This document shows, piece after piece, positions 6,296-13,625 of a DNA stretch of 20,012 nt (the first letter of the stretch is position 1; the number at the start of each line of letters is the position of its first letter). The notes under the pieces are model-generated. The model made no database searches. It was not told where the DNA came from and saw only the letters and a program-made list of their open reading frames with translations. Position numbers and translations under genes: made by a program. This DNA is from Bovifimicola sp050309585 (lineage in GTDB: Bacteria; Bacillota; Clostridia; Lachnospirales; Lachnospiraceae). Location: contig JBNRML010000138.1 of the NCBI GenBank assembly GCA_050309585.1, positions 1 through 20,012 of the forward strand, in the 5' to 3' direction.

Positions 6296-7342
6296 TTAAC
6301 CAACCGAAAAATATTCTTGAGCTCGTTTTAAATCAGGATGCTCCTGACACATCCTCTGAGCCAAACTAAAGTCTTCACAACTTGAATATATACACCTATA
6401 GCTCTCGACCACTTGCAACTGATTAAATCGCTGAATTTGTTCTTTATCCTTCAACTCAATATACATTCTGTTGCTCTTTGTAGAAACCATCGATAACATA
6501 GGAGCATACACCTCTGCATCATACATTCCCAAAGCCACCTTATCACTTAATGGTAACACAATTTCTATTCCTCTTGATGCAATTCCCTTTCCGCTTCTCC
6601 AACCATTCGGCATTGGATTTAGTGCAACTGGAGCATCGGATGTCCAAAACGGTTCATTGGTTCTGTTAATATATATAACCCATATATGTCTTAAAAAAAC
6701 TGCTGAAAATTCTAATATATTTTCAATATCTAATATGAATTCCGCATGTTGTAATTTCATAGCTTCCTTACCTATGGTAGTCTTAAAATCTTCTTGCGAT
6801 AACCTTCCTAACTCATCTCCATATTCGATATTAAACAACTTGCATAGCATCATTGTATGGAACTTTGTTATTCCCTCTTCCAACATTATTCTCTGCTTCT
6901 TTGTTCTCCAAAACTGCATTGTAATACACACAGCCATAATGACTTGCTCTTCTTCACTCATACAATAGCAATTCTTTATATACCAAGGCGAAGCCCCTTC
7001 CGCCTTTGTTATAATAGATTTTAAAACCCTAGAATAATCACCTTCTATAACTTTTGAAAAGAAATTTTCTAAATGTTGTTCCTTATCATTTTTATAAATC
7101 TCATAATTTTCTCCCAACTGTTCTAGCATACTTATTCTTTTATCTTCAGGTGCTTCAGCCAATATTTTATCTATATCAATATCATAAAAATATCGTTCCG
7201 ATGCGTTATCTAAAATATTCTGCTTTAAACGCACCTGTTCCAACGACTTGTCAAATACATTTATCTTTTCATCCGTGCCTGGTATCATAAAATTCCTCAA
7301 ATAGCATTGTGGCACATAATGCTCCTTTTTAGTTTTGCCCAT
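6296..7342 (-). CDS. DUF4238 family protein
   Basis: The ATG at 7342 gives MGKTKKEHYVPQCYLRNF, where the KxHYVPqfYLrnF box marks the usual beginning of DUF4238 proteins, and a total of 348 residues. The frame stays open 16 codons further to 7390, but those codons run through the inverted repeat of the IS110 element and are probably not native. Further family features are the central MAVCITMQFWRTKKQR helix and PFWTSDAPVALNP, matching the conserved FwTSDnPV segment. The biochemical function of DUF4238 is not established; members are frequent in defence islands and on mobile elements. AGG eight bases upstream could act as a weak ribosome site. A better one (AAAGGAG, near 9005) lies on the far side of the IS element, so expression may have been changed by the insertion. 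Confidence 0.85.
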   Translation of the reverse strand: MGKTKKEHYVPQCYLRNFMIPGTDEKINVFDKSLEQVRLKQNILDNASERYFYDIDIDKILAEAPEDKRISMLEQLGENYEIYKNDKEQHLENFFSKVIEGDYSRVLKSIITKAEGASPWYIKNCYCMSEEEQVIMAVCITMQFWRTKKQRIMLEEGITKFHTMMLCKLFNIEYGDELGRLSQEDFKTTIGKEAMKLQHAEFILDIENILEFSAVFLRHIWVIYINRTNEPFWTSDAPVALNPMPNGWRSGKGIASRGIEIVLPLSDKVALGMYDAEVYAPMLSMVSTKSNRMYIELKDKEQIQRFNQLQVVESYRCIYSSCEDFSLAQRMCQEHPDLKRAQEYFSVG

Positions 7343-7356
7343 AAATGCATACCTGT

Positions 7357-7370
7357 TATGAAGTGACCTC
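7357..7370 (+). repeat. Inverted repeat at the downstream end of the IS110 element
   Basis: TATGAAGTGACCTC is the exact reverse complement of 8985-8998. It lies within the 16-codon extension ahead of the DUF4238 start. Confidence 0.75.
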
Positions 7371-7432
7371 TTGTCAAGAGTAAATTTCAAGAAATCACCA
7401 CATTTTCCTTTCTTTTAAATTTTTACACTGGG

Positions 7433-7629
7433 TACAGAGGCAGAGCCTCAGATCTAACAGTCCCCGGCCTTGGCCACTCTGTTATACGTGGATTGGTTAC
7501 CTACAGTTCAATGGTCCGCCGTGAATCTTGCCGTCTCCTAGCGTGAATCAAAAAATATTAATATAATGTCAACAGAGGTATGTCGCAAATAATTCGGACC
7601 TAAGAGTGCTCCAAGACCCTGCCTCTGTA
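7433..7629 (-). ncRNA. Candidate bridge RNA of the IS110 element
   Basis: In the transposase-distal non-coding end, an 11-bp stem pairs TACAGAGGCAG (7433-7443) with CTGCCTCTGTA (7619-7629), enclosing about 175 bases. Inside is a hairpin with arms AACAG (7456-7460) and CTGTT (7479-7483) and a nested GGCC-TT-GGCC, and a longer-range GGTCCG/CGGACC pairing. Size, location downstream of the transposase and two-lobed structure fit the bridge RNAs of IS110/IS1111 elements, whose loops pair with target and donor DNA. I assume the same strand as the transposase. I could not align the guide loops with the flanks. Confidence 0.5.
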
Positions 7630-7696
7630 TCCAATGTTAGTGTTGTTATGCAGATGGAATCTGACAAAGTCAGTTTCTTCTGCTTGATTACCCTTA

Positions 7697-7776
7697 AGAA
7701 TATTCAGATGATTCTGTCAAGGACTTGTCGCCAGCGGCGATGCGAAGCATCCTTGACAGAAACAGATGAATATTCT
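7697..7776. repeat. 80-base imperfect palindrome just after the transposase stop
   Basis: The outer arms AGAATATTCA (7697-7706) and TGAATATTCT (7767-7776), then TTCTGTCAAGGA against TCCTTGACAGAA, then inner CGCC/GGCG pairings form one long hairpin. It ends one base from the transposase stop codon. It could terminate transposase mRNA, process or insulate the downstream RNA, or be a small element inside the IS. Confidence 0.75.
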
Positions 7777-7777
7777 A

Positions 7778-8893
7778 CTAACTTACATGTTCTGTCATCA
7801 TCCCCCAAATAAAACATGCCAGTTCCCTTGCTATTGCAGTTGTTGCTACATTTCGGTTAACTCCTTTATTTAGAGTCATTTTGTAAAATCTACGTCTAAG
7901 TCTTTCATTCGCTTTATCTGCATATGCAATTATTTCTGGTGGATTTCCTTGCTGTCTTTGTTTCAATGCCACCGATTTGTGCCCTATATTTCCCCTTGTA
8001 TAACTTTGGGCTGCTTCCACTAAAAGTCTCCGCAAGTGACTATTTCCAGCCTTTGTTATGCTGTAGCGATTAACTCTCGTATCACTGGAATCTTCACTTG
8101 GTACAAGACCCAAAAATGAAGCAAATTTTTGTGCTTTTTCAAATCTTTCAAAATCACCAACTTCGACAATCATTGAAAGTGCTGTATGCGTCTTAATTCC
8201 AAGAAGACAACTCATATGCTTTACTTTTTCTTCGTATCTTTCTGCTGATGCAAGTTCTTCTATTCTTTCATCAAATCTGTTGATTTTTTCCGTTAAGTAT
8301 TCATACGTTAGAAGATACTCATCTAAAGTTTCTCTTTGTAAATCTGACAATTCTAAGTTTTTTAACCATTTCAGATGTGCAATAGTCCAATAAGCTTTTC
8401 CACCTTCAAAACGTTTTCCCTGTCTTAAAACAAACGCAAGAATCTGCTGTTTTACCTTTTTGAGATATAGCTTCTGGTCATCACGCATTCTAATGTATTC
8501 CTTAACATCATTGTCATCATTATCAGGAACGTATACTTCACTATAAGTGTGAAATGCCAGACCTCTGGCTATATTTGCAGCATCTCTTTTATCCGTTTTA
8601 ACGTGATGTGTATTAGTTACAGCCATTGTACTTGGAGCCAATATCTTACAATCTACAGCATGATCTCTAAGCTGATGATATAATGAATATCCATGGCATC
8701 CTGCCTCATATCCGCAAACAAATGTAACTTCACCATCATATCTGGAACGAACCTGCTCCATGTATTTAAGAACAAGCTTGTAATCTGATGGTATTGTCTG
8801 CTTATACTCAACCTTATCTGTCTCATAACTATAACAACAAAGAGTGTACTGTTCCTTATGGACATCCATTCCAACATAAACTATACTATTCAT
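7778..8893 (-). CDS. IS110-family DEDD transposase (recombinase)
   Basis: The protein is 371 residues, a normal length, with an ATG start at 8893 preceded by AGGAGG at six bases. The N-terminal RuvC-like domain carries the DEDD residues in YVGMDVHKEQY (D10), CGYEAGCHGYS (E63) and HHVKTDKRDAANIARG (D101, D104). The C-terminal Tnp domain holds CLLGIKTHTALSMIVEVG, KFASFLGLVPSEDSS and RYSITKAGNSHLRRLLVEAA, where S278 is the likely catalytic serine by analogy with related recombinases. Enzymes of this family insert and excise the element as a circle, guided by an RNA from the element's non-coding end. The coding frame is intact, so the element may be active. It is transcribed in the same direction as the surrounding genes. 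Confidence 0.95.
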   Translation of the reverse strand: MNSIVYVGMDVHKEQYTLCCYSYETDKVEYKQTIPSDYKLVLKYMEQVRSRYDGEVTFVCGYEAGCHGYSLYHQLRDHAVDCKILAPSTMAVTNTHHVKTDKRDAANIARGLAFHTYSEVYVPDNDDNDVKEYIRMRDDQKLYLKKVKQQILAFVLRQGKRFEGGKAYWTIAHLKWLKNLELSDLQRETLDEYLLTYEYLTEKINRFDERIEELASAERYEEKVKHMSCLLGIKTHTALSMIVEVGDFERFEKAQKFASFLGLVPSEDSSDTRVNRYSITKAGNSHLRRLLVEAAQSYTRGNIGHKSVALKQRQQGNPPEIIAYADKANERLRRRFYKMTLNKGVNRNVATTAIARELACFIWGMMTEHVS

Positions 8894-8984
8894 ATGTGAC
8901 CTCCTATTGTATGCGGTAATCCCTGTTACCTTATTATTCTTGACAAATAATATTTTACAGGTAAATCCACGAATCTACAATTGT

Positions 8985-8998
8985 GAGGTCACTTCATA
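8985..8998 (+). repeat. Inverted repeat at the upstream end of the IS110 element
   Basis: GAGGTCACTTCATA is the exact reverse complement of 7357-7370. Just outside it, the minus strand reads TTTTTAAAGGAGACAA, a strong ribosome-site-like sequence with no start codon of its own. Confidence 0.75.
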
Positions 8999-9036
8999 TT
9001 GTCTCCTTTAAAAATATCTAATATCTTCCACTATAT

Positions 9037-9063
9037 TAAAAGAAGGTTTATCACAACCTTCTT
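9037..9063 (-). terminator. Rho-independent terminator after the KwaA-like gene
   Basis: The arms AAGAAGGTT (9040-9048) and AACCTTCTT (9055-9063) form a perfect 9-bp stem with a six-base loop, followed on the minus strand by a short T tract. It overlaps the last base of the stop codon of the membrane-protein gene. Confidence 0.8.
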
Positions 9064-9668
9064 CATCCTCGCCTTCTCTTCACATATATAAATCCTTGTT
9101 TCCCGCTAGCATGAATCGTTTCCCCCTTTTTCACAACAGTAGTTTTCGGTGCAACCACAATACTCGCGATATTATTATCACTTGTGTTCACTGAATCAAG
9201 TATACAGCTGTATACCTTATATCCCATAATATTGGCTACTGGATTCATATACATCATATTATTGCTTATATAAATATATCCTACAATTACCATTACAAAC
9301 AAGAACACAAAGCAATCCACTATACTGTTTAGTGTTAATCCCATGCACGACAGCAAATATATAGAAATGTAGTTGAAATAATAATTTCCTGTTTCATCAG
9401 ACACTTCTGTAATCAAATACTTTTTAGGACTTGTTCCATTTCCCAAAGCCTTCCACAAATATACTGCCGATACCACAATAGCCAAAGCAAGTATGCACAC
9501 CGCCCAATCATTAACTTCATCAAACCACGTTGCTGACTTGAACTTCTGCATTATATTTACAAAGCGACCACCATCGGTAATTCTTTCAAATATATTCTTT
9601 AATATCAGCAGCATATACAATGGTATATATGACGATACAAATAACATCAATTTATTAAACACATTCAT
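9063..9668 (-). CDS. kwaA: Four-helix membrane protein, KwaA-like (Kiwa system)
   Basis: The ATG at 9668 gives 201 residues. A GTG at 9671 directly abuts the TAG of the upstream gene, so translation is coupled either way. Four hydrophobic segments are visible at about residues 7-26 (LMLFVSSYIPLYMLLIL), 54-72 (DWAVCILALAIVVSAVYLW), 100-116 and 118-135 (DCFVFLFVMVIVGYIYI), followed by a ~65-residue soluble C-terminal tail ending in KRRRG. In Kiwa anti-phage systems KwaA is a small four-helix inner-membrane protein that senses infection and works with the DNA-binding DUF4868 protein KwaB. Topology, size and direct coupling to a DUF4868-like gene support the call; sequence similarity was not tested. 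It could be an unrelated membrane effector. The gene order, with this gene second, is the reverse of the order I recall for E. coli Kiwa. Confidence 0.6.
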   Translation of the reverse strand: MNVFNKLMLFVSSYIPLYMLLILKNIFERITDGGRFVNIMQKFKSATWFDEVNDWAVCILALAIVVSAVYLWKALGNGTSPKKYLITEVSDETGNYYFNYISIYLLSCMGLTLNSIVDCFVFLFVMVIVGYIYISNNMMYMNPVANIMGYKVYSCILDSVNTSDNNIASIVVAPKTTVVKKGETIHASGKQGFIYVKRRRG

Positions 9669-9671
9669 CAC

Positions 9672-10655
9672 CTATTCATATTTTTCTATTGCTTTTGCTA
9701 ACATTCTCTTATCCGTAAGAGCACTCGTAACATAATGTTCTAAAAGCAAATTCAGAATTTCATTCACATGCTCTTTGTTGTAGACAATTTTGCCATCATC
9801 CGTAAATTCCAAATTGAGCTTGTAATCCTTTTTAATATCCTGCAACTTATTCTTATTATCCTTGACGTTTTTAAAACTCTCCACCAAGATAGCTTTTGTT
9901 AATCTAGTAACATATCGTCCATTATTACGGCAATCAGCAATAAAATCATCTGCATTATCAAACAACTCTGCCTGCTTTATTTGCTCAGCATTATCATCAA
10001 CAATTTTATAATACACATCTTTAAAATTAAGCATTGTATTGAAATTATCCCTGTTCATGATATAGAAATACCCCGCAACATTAAACGCTTCTACATTAGA
10101 ACCAATAACCAATAATGGCTTGTCAAACGCCACTGCTTCCTTGCCGTTAAAAACAAACCTCTTGGTTCCTTTGAATTTGGCTGGTGATTTTAAATGCTTT
10201 TTCAACACAGTTATTGCTGGTTTCGGTTCTTCCTCACTATTGTCACTAAGCTTCACCACAACAAAATCCAGCTTATCGTAATCCGTATTTTCGTTGATGG
10301 TATTATCATCTGTGTAATCCACCGTGATAGATTCCGTTAACTGAGGATAATTGATCACCTTTTCTTCCTCAATCACCTGAACTGTCTCATCCGTAGATAA
10401 TTCCAAATCATAATTATCTATGGTTCTTTCTTGTGTTACCTTTTCCATATTTGATAATGTCTCTTCCAACATTTCTTCGATATCCTGATTACGACACAGT
10501 AGCATCCATGTTTTGTACAAACGCTTTGTGCTTGCTGTTTTCTTAGCAAACATAATATCAACCTGAATGTATTCCTCTGTCAAATTGTCTTTATAATAGA
10601 CAATCAAATCCTGTAACTCTGACATACTCATTGCCTGAGCTTTTTCTTCATTCAT
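9672..10655 (-). CDS. kwaB: DUF4868 protein, KwaB-like (Kiwa system)
   Basis: The protein is 327 residues, with an ATG start seven bases after AAGGAGG. The N-terminal ~125 residues are acidic and helical. From about residue 130 the protein follows the DUF4868 layout: DKLDFVVVKLSDN, a KFKGTKRFVFNGKEAVAFD strand region, VAGYFYIMNRDNFNTMLNF, a helix with a YYKIVDDNAEQIKQAEL pattern, and GRYVTRLTKAILVESFKN. DUF4868 is the hallmark domain of KwaB, the cytosolic DNA-binding partner of KwaA in Kiwa defence, which blocks phage replication. The membrane-protein gene starts at the very next base, so the two are co-translated. The upstream zinc/OB gene is 52 bases away and may belong to the same transcript. 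The family call is from memory of the domain pattern. Confidence 0.65.
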   Translation of the reverse strand: MNEEKAQAMSMSELQDLIVYYKDNLTEEYIQVDIMFAKKTASTKRLYKTWMLLCRNQDIEEMLEETLSNMEKVTQERTIDNYDLELSTDETVQVIEEEKVINYPQLTESITVDYTDDNTINENTDYDKLDFVVVKLSDNSEEEPKPAITVLKKHLKSPAKFKGTKRFVFNGKEAVAFDKPLLVIGSNVEAFNVAGYFYIMNRDNFNTMLNFKDVYYKIVDDNAEQIKQAELFDNADDFIADCRNNGRYVTRLTKAILVESFKNVKDNKNKLQDIKKDYKLNLEFTDDGKIVYNKEHVNEILNLLLEHYVTSALTDKRMLAKAIEKYE

Positions 10656-10707
10656 CTTCCGTCCTCCTTAATATGTTAAATTTATCACCTTATTACAGCA
10701 TTAGCAT

Positions 10708-11655
10708 TTAAAAATTCTCAACTTTCAGAACCTGATTCACCCCATAAATTCGAGTACTAATATTTAAATACTCTACATCTACACCCTCTTTTGTTTTCCT
10801 GGTCCCCGATGATTTAGCATATGGTTCAGAACCATATACAACAACATTACATCCTTCATATGCTTTCATTTCCTCATACATCTTCGGGTCAGTAAATAAT
10901 ACACTAAGTGAAACATATTTTCCTGTTTCTACTTTTACTGAGTAAATACTCATCTTATAGTATTTAAAATTTTCTTTAGGTGGTTCTACAGACTTTACCT
11001 TCCCACAAAAAGTTACTGGATGATATACTTTCTTCGAAATATACTTGAAAGCTCTTAAATAATTCTCTTTGTCATACTCAAAAAAGAAAGAATTCCATGG
11101 TATCTCATCGTACAATTTCTTGGCACTGTTATAAAACTTTAATTTAAGTTTTTCTTTTATTTCTCCAACACCATCTGCGTCAAGCTGACATCTCAGCTTT
11201 AGAATCCTCTTTAGTGTCGTAATATAAGCAGGTTTGTCCCCGCTTTTTATATATTTTAAGGTAGAACGCTTAATTTTCTTTTCTGTATTTGTATCACCTT
11301 TTTCTTTAACCGTTGTTTCTAACGTATCAACTAATATATGTAATCGTACAATGTATGACTCTCCGTCTTTCGTCATTAAGTCCTCTTCATTGCTACATTC
11401 TGCATATATATCCTTTATTTCATTTTCCGTAATGTATCTGCATCCATTCGCATGAGGATTGATTTTACTGTTTGTAAGTCTAAAATACGCCGAAACATGC
11501 ACATCACATTCTCCAACTTCTCTTATGTGCACCTTTACATACGTAATTGGAGTTCCGCAATACCTACAAGAGATTTTCCCATTCATCTCATCTTTGTACT
11601 TCTTCAAATTAATAATACCAGCACCATAGCGTGCTTCAAACATTTTTACACCCAT
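10708..11655 (-). CDS. Zinc-finger protein with OB-fold-like C-terminus, Kiwa-associated
   Basis: The ATG at 11655 (MGVKMFEARYGAGIINLK) is nine bases after TAGGAG. An ATG at 11664 overlaps that site and is rejected, which leaves 315 residues. Near residues 30-80 are CRYCGTPITYV, a histidine-rich VHIREVGECDVHVSAYFRLT, and NPHANGCRY. These make a CxxC ... HxxxC pattern that could bind zinc and recalls the N-terminal region of CoiA-like proteins. The last ~90 residues (VTFCGKVKSVEPP, YKMSIYSVKVETGKYVSLSV, EGCNVVVYGSEPYAKS) alternate short strands like an OB-fold nucleic-acid-binding domain. The middle is a lysine-rich helical region. I do not know the family. Its position directly before the KwaB-like gene suggests an accessory or regulatory subunit of that system. 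Neither the zinc site nor the OB fold is proven. Confidence 0.65.
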   Translation of the reverse strand: MGVKMFEARYGAGIINLKKYKDEMNGKISCRYCGTPITYVKVHIREVGECDVHVSAYFRLTNSKINPHANGCRYITENEIKDIYAECSNEEDLMTKDGESYIVRLHILVDTLETTVKEKGDTNTEKKIKRSTLKYIKSGDKPAYITTLKRILKLRCQLDADGVGEIKEKLKLKFYNSAKKLYDEIPWNSFFFEYDKENYLRAFKYISKKVYHPVTFCGKVKSVEPPKENFKYYKMSIYSVKVETGKYVSLSVLFTDPKMYEEMKAYEGCNVVVYGSEPYAKSSGTRKTKEGVDVEYLNISTRIYGVNQVLKVENF

Positions 11656-11730
11656 ATTTTTCATCTCCTAGAATTGTATACAAAAATAGAGCCCTTTTAA
11701 GACATGCTCGGGTCTGTGATTCTTAGCTAC

Positions 11731-12027
11731 TCAAATCAATGGTACTTTGCCATGAAGGTCATCATCTGACTTTATTAGCAAATCAATGCCTTTCTTTTTG
11801 CAATAATTACAAAAATCAAATAACGCTATAATCTTATCCGCTCCATCATCATATCCACTCAAATTAGTATATATAGTAACTTGCTTAATTGTTGGCATAC
11901 TGTCAAACATTTTTCCCAAGTTTCCTGATATAAAAGCAGACACAATAATCATCATATTTGCCTGGGCTGACATCTGCACCAATTTCCCCATATGATTATG
12001 TTTTTCATTATTTGTGATTATCTGCAT
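11731..12027 (-). CDS. Truncated phospholipase-D-like nuclease domain
   Basis: The protein is 98 residues. The ATG at 12027 is preceded by GAGG eight bases away; that site lies inside the last codons of the pyrophosphohydrolase gene, three bases upstream. The layout matches the first half of a PLD-type nuclease domain: HNHMGKLVQMSAQANMMIIV, SAFISGNLGKMFDS, VTIYTNLSGYDD and, at the very end, LHGKVPLI with the His-x-Lys (H92, K94) of the HKD motif. Full proteins continue for at least another 80-250 residues, with the remaining HKD residues and a second half, and none of that is present. PLD enzymes usually act as two-HKD assemblies; one motif could still suffice in a homodimer, but the missing downstream strands argue for a remnant. 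It is the last gene of the helicase operon. Confidence 0.65.
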   Translation of the reverse strand: MQIITNNEKHNHMGKLVQMSAQANMMIIVSAFISGNLGKMFDSMPTIKQVTIYTNLSGYDDGADKIIALFDFCNYCKKKGIDLLIKSDDDLHGKVPLI

Positions 12028-12030
12028 CTG

Positions 12031-12333
12031 TTATTCCTCATTTCCAATCCAGTAAATTTTGTCCTTGAATCCACCACGTTTTTCTCTCTTGAATTCTTTC
12101 ACTTGCAACAATTCTTCCACAGAATGGCCTCTTGCTTCACATACTGCATACAGCACTTCAAGAATGTCCGCCATCTCTTCAATGGACTTATCTGCCTGAT
12201 ACTCTGCCACTTCCTCATTCAACTTTTTGTCCAGTTCCTTCAAATATTCCTCATTTGATAAGATTTCGATAATCGGTTTTTTACCATCATTTCTTATAAT
12301 TTCTGGAATTCTATCTCTGACCAATTTCCCCAT
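12031..12333 (-). CDS. MazG-like nucleoside triphosphate pyrophosphohydrolase
   Basis: The protein is 100 residues, complete, with AGAGGTG six bases before the ATG. The stop of the HNH gene overlaps this start (TAATG). The sequence has the hallmarks of the COG4997-type pyrophosphohydrolases: GKLVRDRIPEIIRNDGKKP at the start, LSNEEYLKELDKKLNEEVAE with the EExxE metal motif (E40, E41, E44), IEEMADILEVLYAV with the matching ExxD (E53, D56), and a closing KREKRGGFKDKIYW. Such all-alpha enzymes split NTPs to NMP and pyrophosphate, removing damaged nucleotides or, in some defence settings, depleting nucleotide pools. Its tight coupling to an HNH nuclease and a PLD-like gene suggests an effector or housekeeping role in the helicase operon. 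That role is inferred; the enzyme family is clear. Confidence 0.9.
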   Translation of the reverse strand: MGKLVRDRIPEIIRNDGKKPIIEILSNEEYLKELDKKLNEEVAEYQADKSIEEMADILEVLYAVCEARGHSVEELLQVKEFKREKRGGFKDKIYWIGNEE

Positions 12334-13346
12334 TATTGCACCTCTTTCATTCTCTTAGGTTGCCATATAGCATCATAACCATTTATCTTCGCCCAATAGT
12401 AAACTGCCCGCAAGTTTTGCGCACTATAAGTTCCCATATCCTTCGCTTTTTCATTCACTAAAATAATCTTCTTGTTTCTATCAAGTAACTTTTCTAAGTA
12501 AATAATCGGAGCTAATTTGTCATTCTTTTGCAGATTACATGTAGGACATGCAAGAACTAAATTCCACATCTTATCATCTTTGATAAAAGCCCTTGGAACA
12601 AAGTGGTCTACATGCACCTTCTGACCATCATTCGAAAGTTTCTTACCACAATAGAAGCAACTTTCATTTTCAAATTCTTCAAAGAGAATCCTTCGATAAA
12701 TGGAGAGATTTTCTCTTTCAGAACTCTTATCAATTTTTGTAAGTAAATGGTCCATTACCGAATCATCATTTATCTTCTCAAGGTACTTGGCCCATTCATA
12801 ATAATTCAGCTTTTCTATGGCCAACTTATGCTTACAAACAAATTGATACATCTGAGGATTGATTTGCAACCATTCTTCTTTTCTGGAAAAAGAATAAAAA
12901 ATACCTTTTGTATCACCATATAAGGCACCAACAACATTTACCTTACATTTGCTCTTAATTTTCTTACAAACCTCAATCTTGGCCTCATCCGAAATACTCT
13001 CAAAGGGAATATCCGCAGTAATAGAATATCTTGCAGTCGTAGCATTTAATGCCTGTTCTAAATATGTACCGTTTGAGCGTTCACTTACCGGCTGTTGACG
13101 AATGCCATGCTTTAATACAAGATTCCAGTACACCTCTGTAAATGTTCCAAATAACTGGTCAAAGGTCAATGTCAGGTTTTCATCCACATTATAAAGGTTG
13201 TCCATAATTGCTTTCAGGAAACCAAATTTATAACTACTGGAATTCTTGGAATGAGATGAAAACAGGTTACTAAAAGCTGACCACATCTCATCATCCGACA
13301 ATGTTCTGTTTTCATAACGTCCCTCCGCAAGGTCATAACCTGCCAT
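12333..13346 (-). CDS. HNH endonuclease
   Basis: The frame is open to 13421, but the ATG at 13346 (MAGYDLAEGRYENRTLSDDE), behind GGAGAGG, is the natural start, giving 337 residues. The C-terminal domain is a zinc-binding HNH nuclease: SCFYCGKKL (C230, C233), KVHVDHFVPRAF (D247, H248), MWNLVLACPTCNLQKND (N262, C267, C270, N271). It would nick or cut DNA. The N-terminal ~210 residues (SYKFGFLKAIMDNLYN, GTFTEVYWNLVLKHGIRQQ) form an unrecognised helical domain, probably for target recognition or partner binding. The gene starts 25 bases after the small HTH gene and its stop codon overlaps the pyrophosphohydrolase start, so it is embedded in one operon with two helicases. A restriction-type or phage-DNA nuclease supplied with unwound DNA by the helicases is a reasonable inference. 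Confidence 0.9.
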   Translation of the reverse strand: MAGYDLAEGRYENRTLSDDEMWSAFSNLFSSHSKNSSSYKFGFLKAIMDNLYNVDENLTLTFDQLFGTFTEVYWNLVLKHGIRQQPVSERSNGTYLEQALNATTARYSITADIPFESISDEAKIEVCKKIKSKCKVNVVGALYGDTKGIFYSFSRKEEWLQINPQMYQFVCKHKLAIEKLNYYEWAKYLEKINDDSVMDHLLTKIDKSSERENLSIYRRILFEEFENESCFYCGKKLSNDGQKVHVDHFVPRAFIKDDKMWNLVLACPTCNLQKNDKLAPIIYLEKLLDRNKKIILVNEKAKDMGTYSAQNLRAVYYWAKINGYDAIWQPKRMKEVQ

Positions 13347-13371
13347 AACTTCCTCTCCTTCTCTGATAGTA

Positions 13372-13551
13372 TTACTTTTCTTCTTTACGAACTCGCCTCG
13401 GATCTTCTGGCTTCTTTGCATTTGAAGGTATCAACCAAGTCTTCCCTTTTATCATGGCTCCTTCCAATCGTCCTTCCTTGCAATAAATTCCTACTCTTCT
13501 CTGCGAAATACCCCATTTTTTTGCGAATTCGGCAGTTGTTAAATATTCCAT
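13372..13551 (-). CDS. Small helix-turn-helix DNA-binding protein
   Basis: The ATG at 13551 lies seven bases after GGAGG and gives 59 residues (MEYLTTAEFAKKWGISQRRV); the frame open to 13578 is not used. The helix-turn-helix covers LTTAEFAKKWGISQRRVGIY, followed by a wing, GAMIKGKTWLIPSNA, typical of small MerR/excisionase-like HTH proteins common in Clostridia. The C-terminus is charged (KKPEDPRRVRKEEK). It sits between RecQ and HNH and may regulate the operon or guide a partner to DNA; both are inferred. The upstream gap to the RecQ stop is 74 bases. Confidence 0.85.
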   Translation of the reverse strand: MEYLTTAEFAKKWGISQRRVGIYCKEGRLEGAMIKGKTWLIPSNAKKPEDPRRVRKEEK

Positions 13552-13625
13552 ACTATGTCCTCCAAAAATCAGCAACACTTATCTGATTATGTCCGTTTAT
13601 TAGAACACTTTTATTCATCAATTAA

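Larger units (their letters stand above)
7357..8998 (-). mobile_element. IS110-family insertion sequence, IS1111-like
   Basis: A 371-codon DEDD transposase gene is flanked by a perfect 14-bp inverted repeat, TATGAAGTGACCTC at 7357-7370 and its complement at 8985-8998. Short inverted repeats near the ends and a long non-coding segment downstream of the transposase are features of the IS1111 group within IS110. About 1.64 kb lies between the outer repeat edges. Exact ends are not fixed, because IS110 elements make no dependable target duplication. It sits between the terminator of the KwaA-like gene and the DUF4238 start codon. Confidence 0.8.

Noticed and set aside
6471..6968. 165-codon plus-strand ORF and other long plus-strand frames (for example 18500-18922, 16608-16967)
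   Set aside because: They lie antisense within clear minus-strand genes and show no family motifs or ribosome sites.
7371..7777. CRISPR array or tRNA in the non-coding end of the IS
   Set aside because: There are no regularly spaced repeats and no cloverleaf with a TTCGA-type arm; the pairings are better explained as one IS-encoded RNA.
11684..11710. Terminator after the PLD-like gene (GAGC...GCTC then TATTTTT)
   Set aside because: Only four base pairs form in the stem, too weak to call; the helicase operon may read through into the Kiwa-like genes.
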